64,000 nt of DNA from an uncultured Mycoplasmatota bacterium (lineage in GTDB: Bacteria; Bacillota_I; Bacilli_A; RF39; UBA660), in NCBI GenBank assembly GCA_900547775.1, contig URHW01000002.1, forward strand, positions 45,730 to 109,729, written 5' to 3'. Each line of letters starts with the position of its first letter. Within the stretch, counting starts at the first letter, position 1. Below the pieces are notes generated by a model. It searched no databases. It saw only the letters and a program-made list of their open reading frames with translations, and was not told the DNA's origin. Below, piece after piece: positions 59,552 to 64,000 of the stretch. The translations under genes and the position numbers were made by a program.

Positions 59552-61327
59552 TTATTCTCCTTCTTGTAAGATGCTTAAGAATGCTTCTGGTGGAACTTCT
59601 ACTGAACCAACCATTTTCATTCTCTTTTTACCTTCTTTTTGTTTTTCTAGAAGTTTACGTTTACGAGATACATCTCCACCATAACACTTAGCTAAAACAT
59701 TCTTTCTCATAGCACTTATAGTTTCTCTAGATATTACTTTTGATCCTACACTAGCTTGAATGGGAACTTCAAACATCTGTCTTGGGATAAGAGTTCTAAG
59801 CGCTTTGGTAATTGCATGGCCTCTATTATAAGCTGAGCCTTTATAAACAATAAGTGATAAGGCGTCAACTACTTCGCCATTTATTAAAATATCCATCTTA
59901 ACTAAATCACTAACTTTATAATCAGATAATTCATAGTCTAATGAAGCATAACCTTTAGTGTAACTTTTTAGTTTATCAAAGAAATCATAAACTATTTCTG
60001 CTAGAGGTAGTTCGTAGATAATATTAACCCTTTTTGGATCAATAAATTCAGTTGTTTTATATATACCTCTTCTATCTTCGCATAGGTTCATGATTGCTCC
60101 AATATAGTCACTAGGAACAAAGATACTTGCTTTAACATAAGGCTCCTTAATTAATCTTATTTTAGTTTTATCTGGCATGTTACATGGATTATCTACCATA
60201 ACTGTTTCACCGCTTGTTAGAATCACTTCATATATAACTGAAGGACTAGTTGCAATGATATCAATATTAAATTCTCTTTTAATTCTTTCTTTAATAATAT
60301 CCATATGTAATAGTCCTAAAAAGCCACATCTAAAACCAAAACCTAAAGCTTCACTAGTTTCTGGTTCACTTGTTAATGAAGCATCATTAAGTTTTAGTTT
60401 CATAATTGCTTCTTTTAGAGCATCATATTTATTAGGTTCAATTGGATAGATACCACTATAGACCATTGGATTCATTGGTTTATATCCTTCTAAACTTTTA
60501 CTAGCAGGGCTTCTTTTAGTAGTAATGGTATCACCTACTCTTACTTTATCTATTTCTTTAATACTAGCACAAACCCAGCCAACACTACCGGTATTAAGCT
60601 CTTTAACTATTTTTTCATCTGGTGTATTAACACCTAACTCAGTAACCATAAATGATGCTCCATTACTCATCATAACGATTTCATCGCCAGTAGTAATCTT
60701 CCCACTTTTTACACATACTGAAGCAATAACACCACGGTATGGATCAAAGTATGAATCAAATATTAAAGCTTTTGTGCCATCGTTTTCTACTTTAGGACTA
60801 GGAATCTTATTAATAACAGCATCAATAATATCCATTACACCTTCACCAGTTTTAGCACTACAGCATACGATATCTTCTTCTTTAAAACCTAAAACATTAA
60901 TAAGTTCTTCTTTAACTTTAGGTACATCTGCATTAGGTAAATCTATTTTATTAATAACTGGAATAATCTTTAAATCTGCATTAAGTGCTAAGTAAAGGTT
61001 TGCTAATGTTTGGGCTTCTACGCCTTGAGCAGCATCAACAAGTAATAAGGCTCCTTCACAAGCTGCTAAACTGCGTGATACTTCATAAGAAAAATCGACG
61101 TGTCCAGGAGTATCTATTAAATGAAGAGTGTAACCATTATATTTAATTTCAACAGCATTAAGTTTAATAGTAATACCTCTTTCTCTTTCAATATCCATTT
61201 TATCTAGAATCTGATCTTTCATCTCTCTTTTAGATACAGTACCAGTAAGTTCTAGAATTCTATCTGCAAGAGTACTTTTACCATGATCTATATGTGCTAT
61301 TATACAAAAATTACGGATATTTTCCAT
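59552..61327 (-). CDS. lepA: Elongation factor 4 (LepA)
   Basis: 591 aa translational GTPase. G1 AHIDHGKST, G2 RGITI, G3 DTPGHVDF, G4 NKIDLPNAD, G5 CSAKTG; LepA-specific C-terminal domain RRKLLEKQKEGKKRMK and GSVEVPPEAFLSIL. It promotes back-translocation or initiation fidelity on stalled ribosomes. GGTGATG precedes the ATG. Single gene between trx and the small RNA. Confidence 0.97.
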   Translation of the reverse strand: MENIRNFCIIAHIDHGKSTLADRILELTGTVSKREMKDQILDKMDIERERGITIKLNAVEIKYNGYTLHLIDTPGHVDFSYEVSRSLAACEGALLLVDAAQGVEAQTLANLYLALNADLKIIPVINKIDLPNADVPKVKEELINVLGFKEEDIVCCSAKTGEGVMDIIDAVINKIPSPKVENDGTKALIFDSYFDPYRGVIASVCVKSGKITTGDEIVMMSNGASFMVTELGVNTPDEKIVKELNTGSVGWVCASIKEIDKVRVGDTITTKRSPASKSLEGYKPMNPMVYSGIYPIEPNKYDALKEAIMKLKLNDASLTSEPETSEALGFGFRCGFLGLLHMDIIKERIKREFNIDIIATSPSVIYEVILTSGETVMVDNPCNMPDKTKIRLIKEPYVKASIFVPSDYIGAIMNLCEDRRGIYKTTEFIDPKRVNIIYELPLAEIVYDFFDKLKSYTKGYASLDYELSDYKVSDLVKMDILINGEVVDALSLIVYKGSAYNRGHAITKALRTLIPRQMFEVPIQASVGSKVISRETISAMRKNVLAKCYGGDVSRKRKLLEKQKEGKKRMKMVGSVEVPPEAFLSILQEGE

Positions 61328-61365
61328 AAATCATCACCACGCATTATTTTATCATATCTAATAAA

Positions 61366-61388
61366 AGAAAAAAAGCGTTTTCGCGCTT
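61366..61388 (-). terminator. Terminator of trx
   Basis: Minus strand AAAGCG-CGAAAA-CGCTTT followed by TTTTCTTT; contains the end of the thioredoxin gene. Confidence 0.75.
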
Positions 61389-61681
61389 TATAGGTTCTTT
61401 AAGATTTCTTCAATCTCGTCTTTAGTTTTAAAACCAATGAACTTTGTTACTAATTCTTTATTTTTGTAAATTTCAACGTATGGGATGCTCATTACTCCAT
61501 GCTCACGTGCTAGATCTTCATGAGTATCTGTATCAATTTTAATAATTTTAACATCTTTCATTTCTTCTAGTTCTTCACCAAGCATTTTACATGGACCACA
61601 CCAGTTAGCAAAGAAATCTACTAAAGTAACTTCGTCAGTCATCTCTTCCATTAAATCTTGTTTATCTAAATAATTAATCAT
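61388..61681 (-). CDS. trxA: Thioredoxin
   Basis: 97 aa thioredoxin fold with the WCGPC active site (FFANWCGPCKMLGEE), KIDTDTHED and the cis-Pro in VMSIPYVEIYKN. General disulfide reductase in the cytoplasm. It overlaps the cvpA-like gene by 8 nt. Slightly short at the N-terminus but complete around the core. Confidence 0.92.
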   Translation of the reverse strand: MINYLDKQDLMEEMTDEVTLVDFFANWCGPCKMLGEELEEMKDVKIIKIDTDTHEDLAREHGVMSIPYVEIYKNKELVTKFIGFKTKDEIEEILKNL

Positions 61682-62402
61682 TATTTCCTTCCTTTCTGAA
61701 ATTATTTACGACATCACTTGCACCATCAAATGTAAGTTTGCCTTTACTAATTAGTTTATCAGCAGCATCAGCAGTTATTATTTCATGTTTAAGTAAGACT
61801 GCTAGGCTTTCTTTGTTTGCTAGGGTTTTATCTTTATCATCTTCATAGTTAATACAAATCATGTATACTTCATTTACTCCATTATAGGTATCTTTTGCAT
61901 AGTTTGATAGAATTGGTGTTTTAGTAAGTAGTGTATCACTAAACTCACTCTTATTTACTAATTCTGATGTACTACTAATCATACTAAGTAAGAAGACAAC
62001 AATAAATGATACTAGTACTCCTTCAAGTAACCCGCAAATAAGACCAAGAATTCTACTAGGCAAGCCTAAAATTAAACCAGTATTTAAGAGTCTACCAACA
62101 ACACCAGTAACTTTAGCAATAATACCTAAAACGGCACTAATGATAGCAAGGGTAACTGCATAACTAAGTCCTTCAATAACTAATATATTAAATGTTTCTA
62201 CACCGTTAAATTTGCCAAATAGTTTAAAGAATGGTACGTAGTCATATAAGATATTAGATATTGGATTCTTTAGATAGAATGCAAGTATAATAACTATAAC
62301 TGTACCACCAAATGCTACTATACTATTTATTATACCCTTTTTAAAACCAATTAATGCAGATAATAACAAAATCCCCAAAATAATGTAATCTACTATATTC
62401 AC
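61674..62402 (-). CDS. CvpA-family membrane protein
   Basis: 242 aa. Four N-terminal membrane helices: MNIVDYIILGILLLSALIGF (the family signature VDYIIL...GFKKG), then KGIINSIVAFGGTVIVIILA and two more to about residue 145, followed by a cytoplasmic tail. CvpA/YshB proteins support membrane or envelope integrity; the molecular role is unclear. GTG start after TAGGTGAT. In Bacillota cvpA often sits near mutS2 and trx, as here with trx. Confidence 0.82.
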   Translation of the reverse strand: MNIVDYIILGILLLSALIGFKKGIINSIVAFGGTVIVIILAFYLKNPISNILYDYVPFFKLFGKFNGVETFNILVIEGLSYAVTLAIISAVLGIIAKVTGVVGRLLNTGLILGLPSRILGLICGLLEGVLVSFIVVFLLSMISSTSELVNKSEFSDTLLTKTPILSNYAKDTYNGVNEVYMICINYEDDKDKTLANKESLAVLLKHEIITADAADKLISKGKLTFDGASDVVNNFRKEGNND

Positions 62403-62493
62403 TTTTTATCACCTACTAAAATTATATTATACAAAAGAAAAAAAATAAAGATTTATTTAATAAAATATGATATTATTAACTAGAGGTGTACGT

Positions 62494-63429
62494 ATGACGA
62501 TTGTATTTAAAGTAAGTGATAATATTAAAGAAGAAATGATTAAGTATTATCAAGATAAGAAAAGAAGTAAAACTCCTCCATATGCAATATTTCAAGCAGA
62601 TGAGGCTGATACTAATATTACCCTTTATGAATCAGGTAAAGTTGTGTTTCAAGGTTTAAGTGCTGATATAGATGCTAATATGTGGAAGGACTTAGAAAGG
62701 TCTTGGAATAACCGAGATATTAATGCAGAAGAAACTAAAAAAGAAGATAAGAAAAATGAAGAAAAAGATACTAGGTTTATTGGAGTACCTACAATAGGAT
62801 CAGATGAAGTTGGTACTGGTGATTATTTTGGCCCTATAGTAGTAACTGCGTCATATGTAGATAAAGAGCACATGAGTTTACTTAACTCTTTAGGAGTAAG
62901 AGACTCTAAAAAAATTACTGACGATAAAATTATAAAGATAGCACCTCAAATAATTAGAGAGATCCCTCATGTAACATACATATTAGATAATAAAACTTAT
63001 AACCAGAATAATCATAATATGAATAAAGTTAAAGCTATCCTTCATAACAAAGTTTTATGTGAACTAGCTAAAAAGCCAAATCTTAAATACGACTACATTG
63101 TTGTAGATCAGTTCTGCACACCTAGAAACTATTTTACATACATAAGTGGTGCTAAAGAAAAAATAACTAAAATTACATTCACTACTAAAGCAGAAGATAA
63201 ATGTTTAAGTGTTGCTGCTTCATCTATAATAAGCAGATATATCTTTATAAAAGAATTTAGTAAATTAGGAGATACAGTTAATACTTTCTTAAAAAAAGGT
63301 GCCGGTCATGAAGTTGACGAAATCGGCGTTAAAATAGTTCAAAAATATGGCTTTAATAAATTAAAAGATATAGCAAAACTTAACTTTAAAAACACAGACA
63401 AAATTAAAGAGCTGCTCAATAACAAGTAG
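62494..63429 (+). CDS. rnhC: Ribonuclease HIII
   Basis: About 311 aa. N-terminal TBP-like substrate-binding domain (residues 1-85), linker, then the RNase H fold with TIGSDEVGTGDYFGPI (DE residues), VRDSKKITD, YIVVDQF (Asp) and CLSVAASSIISRYIF. Degrades RNA in RNA-DNA hybrids. ATG 62494 follows AGAGGTG at 5 nt. Together with RnhB the genome has two type-2 RNases H. Confidence 0.95.
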   Translation: MTIVFKVSDNIKEEMIKYYQDKKRSKTPPYAIFQADEADTNITLYESGKVVFQGLSADIDANMWKDLERSWNNRDINAEETKKEDKKNEEKDTRFIGVPTIGSDEVGTGDYFGPIVVTASYVDKEHMSLLNSLGVRDSKKITDDKIIKIAPQIIREIPHVTYILDNKTYNQNNHNMNKVKAILHNKVLCELAKKPNLKYDYIVVDQFCTPRNYFTYISGAKEKITKITFTTKAEDKCLSVAASSIISRYIFIKEFSKLGDTVNTFLKKGAGHEVDEIGVKIVQKYGFNKLKDIAKLNFKNTDKIKELLNNK

Positions 63430-63438
63430 CTTTTTTTA
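63410..63438 (+). terminator. Terminator of rnhC
   Basis: AGCTGCT-CAATAACA-AGTAGCT followed by TTTTTTATA; one mismatch-free 7-bp stem apart from a G-T pair; spans the stop codon. Confidence 0.7.
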
Positions 63439-63448
63439 TATACAAAAA

Positions 63449-63487
63449 TACTCGGGTAGCCGTATGCAAGAACTACCCGAGGTATTA
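63449..63487 (-). terminator. Terminator of paralogue B
   Basis: Minus strand CTCGGGTAG-13 nt-CTACCCGAG followed by TATTTTTG; strong 9-bp stem with flanking AT pairs. Confidence 0.8.
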
Positions 63488-63495
63488 TATTAAAA

Positions 63496-64000
63496 TTAAT
63501 TTACAACATAAGGGTCTTCTGAGGTGCCTGTTCCGCCCGAAATAGTGGTCGAAATTATAAGAGAAATGGCTGGACGAACCCCACCATCGCTGTTCACGGA
63601 ATAGTTGCCAAAGTCACCACTACCACCATTCACGCTCCAAACGAAAGCATAGACACTGAAGAAGACGCTAGGAGACAAAGACAGCCAGTCAGTATCCGTA
63701 GCATTTTCTTGTAAATATGTTGTTGTATTTTTTAATGCAGCGGCATATCCTGCATATGCTAGTTCATCTGCGGTTATTAATCCTACTTTTGAATTTATTT
63801 TACTTAGTCCACTATTACATTTTAAACTAGGACCAGTGCCACCAGTTCTTCCATTTGTACTTATTAATCTTTGTGTAGCACCATAGTAAGTTACATTTTT
63901 ACCATATCCATAACCATTTGGTGTCCAACCCCATGGATCATATGATGTATCTGTTACATTTGTTTTATCATTACACCATACAGTATCAGCTATTGTATCA
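63496..64000 (-). CDS. Surface protein with hypervariable C-terminus (paralogue B), 3' part only
   Basis: The reading frame is open to the right edge of the window, so the N-terminus is outside. The visible 167 residues are homologous to the end of paralogue A (KVGLITADELAYAGYAA, TTYLQENATD) at about 85 % DNA identity. Then comes the same-length hypervariable segment WLSLSPSVFFSVYAFVWSV...GVRPAISL, and a tail TISGGTGTSEDPYVVN shared with paralogue C. Probably a membrane-anchored, surface-exposed lectin-like protein. A C-terminal fragment starting at an internal ATG (63678) is not a separate gene. Confidence 0.85.
   Translation of the reverse strand, partial: DTIADTVWCNDKTNVTDTSYDPWGWTPNGYGYGKNVTYYGATQRLISTNGRTGGTGPSLKCNSGLSKINSKVGLITADELAYAGYAAALKNTTTYLQENATDTDWLSLSPSVFFSVYAFVWSVNGGSGDFGNYSVNSDGGVRPAISLIISTTISGGTGTSEDPYVVN
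63571..63690 (-). other. Hypervariable cassette (candidate DGR variable region) in paralogue B
   Basis: 51 % G+C by hand count (61 of 120). Aligned without gaps to 43373-43489. Differences fall mostly at first and second codon positions and are overwhelmingly amino-acid changing. Third positions are mainly C or T, as expected if template codons were AAC/AAT-like. Confidence 0.65.

Noticed and set aside
63496..63678. Stand-alone 60-codon gene
   Set aside because: The same frame continues upstream without interruption to the window edge and is homologous to paralogue A; it is the C-terminus of a larger protein.

Overview
The window is a low-GC (about 30 % by eye) bacterial chromosome segment with standard-code translation: TGA ends several intact genes, so this is not a Mycoplasma-type code. 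Gene content (rpoD, dnaG, trmK, rbgA, rnhB, rnhC, lepA, ftsK/spoIIIE, an ltaS-like synthase, the sufCDSU cluster, and spoIVB- and spoIIM-like genes) suggests an uncultured gut Bacillota of the reduced-genome Bacilli type (RF39-like or a relative). That placement is inference from gene content only.

Layout. 1-6.3 kb: end of a Xer-type recombinase, a ZIP metal transporter, an HTH regulator behind a strong promoter, mnmA, a SpoIIM-like membrane protein and an NlpC/P60 protein. 6.3-18.7 kb: a dense minus-strand housekeeping block (sugar transferase, trmK, rpoD, dnaG, an orphan RnfC/RnfD-like pair, topA, lipoteichoic-acid-synthase-like enzyme, rnhB, rbgA). 18.7-32.6 kb: a plasticity zone directly upstream of rbgA. 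It holds broken serine-recombinase genes, two intact and two fragmentary rhuM genes, a UDG-like gene, a BceRSAB-type sensing/export module with a peptidoglycan glycosyltransferase, an SMC/RloC-like ATPase, and parA and lysE remnants. Five copies of a short sequence matching the 5' end of rbgA punctuate this zone. 32-41.8 kb: acetyltransferases, a surface protein, an ABC exporter, an S41-like protein, MscS, a nucleotidase and a hemolysin-III protein. 41.8-51.4 kb: tRNA-His, HD and PAP2 proteins, a large surface protein with a hypervariable C-terminal cassette, psd, an FGE-like protein, an SDR, spoIVB, a formate/nitrite channel and a TPR-like protein. 51.4-64 kb: a second surface paralogue, sufCDSU, ftsK, a candidate three-pseudoknot small RNA, lepA, thioredoxin, cvpA, rnhC, and the end of a third surface paralogue with another hypervariable cassette.

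Three things stand out. (1) The surface proteins at 43.3-45.2 kb and 63.5 kb onward are close paralogues whose C-terminal 39-codon C-type-lectin-like segment differs at about half its residues with no indel, in a locally GC-rich patch. This is what targets of a diversity-generating retroelement look like, but no reverse transcriptase is in the window. (2) rbgA appears to be a repeated integration target of serine-recombinase elements that replace its first codons, leaving a ladder of displaced 5' ends each ending in ...INW. (3) Between lepA and ftsK, a minus-strand unit with its own promoter and terminator encodes three exact 49-nt tandem H-type pseudoknots with compensatory stem changes.
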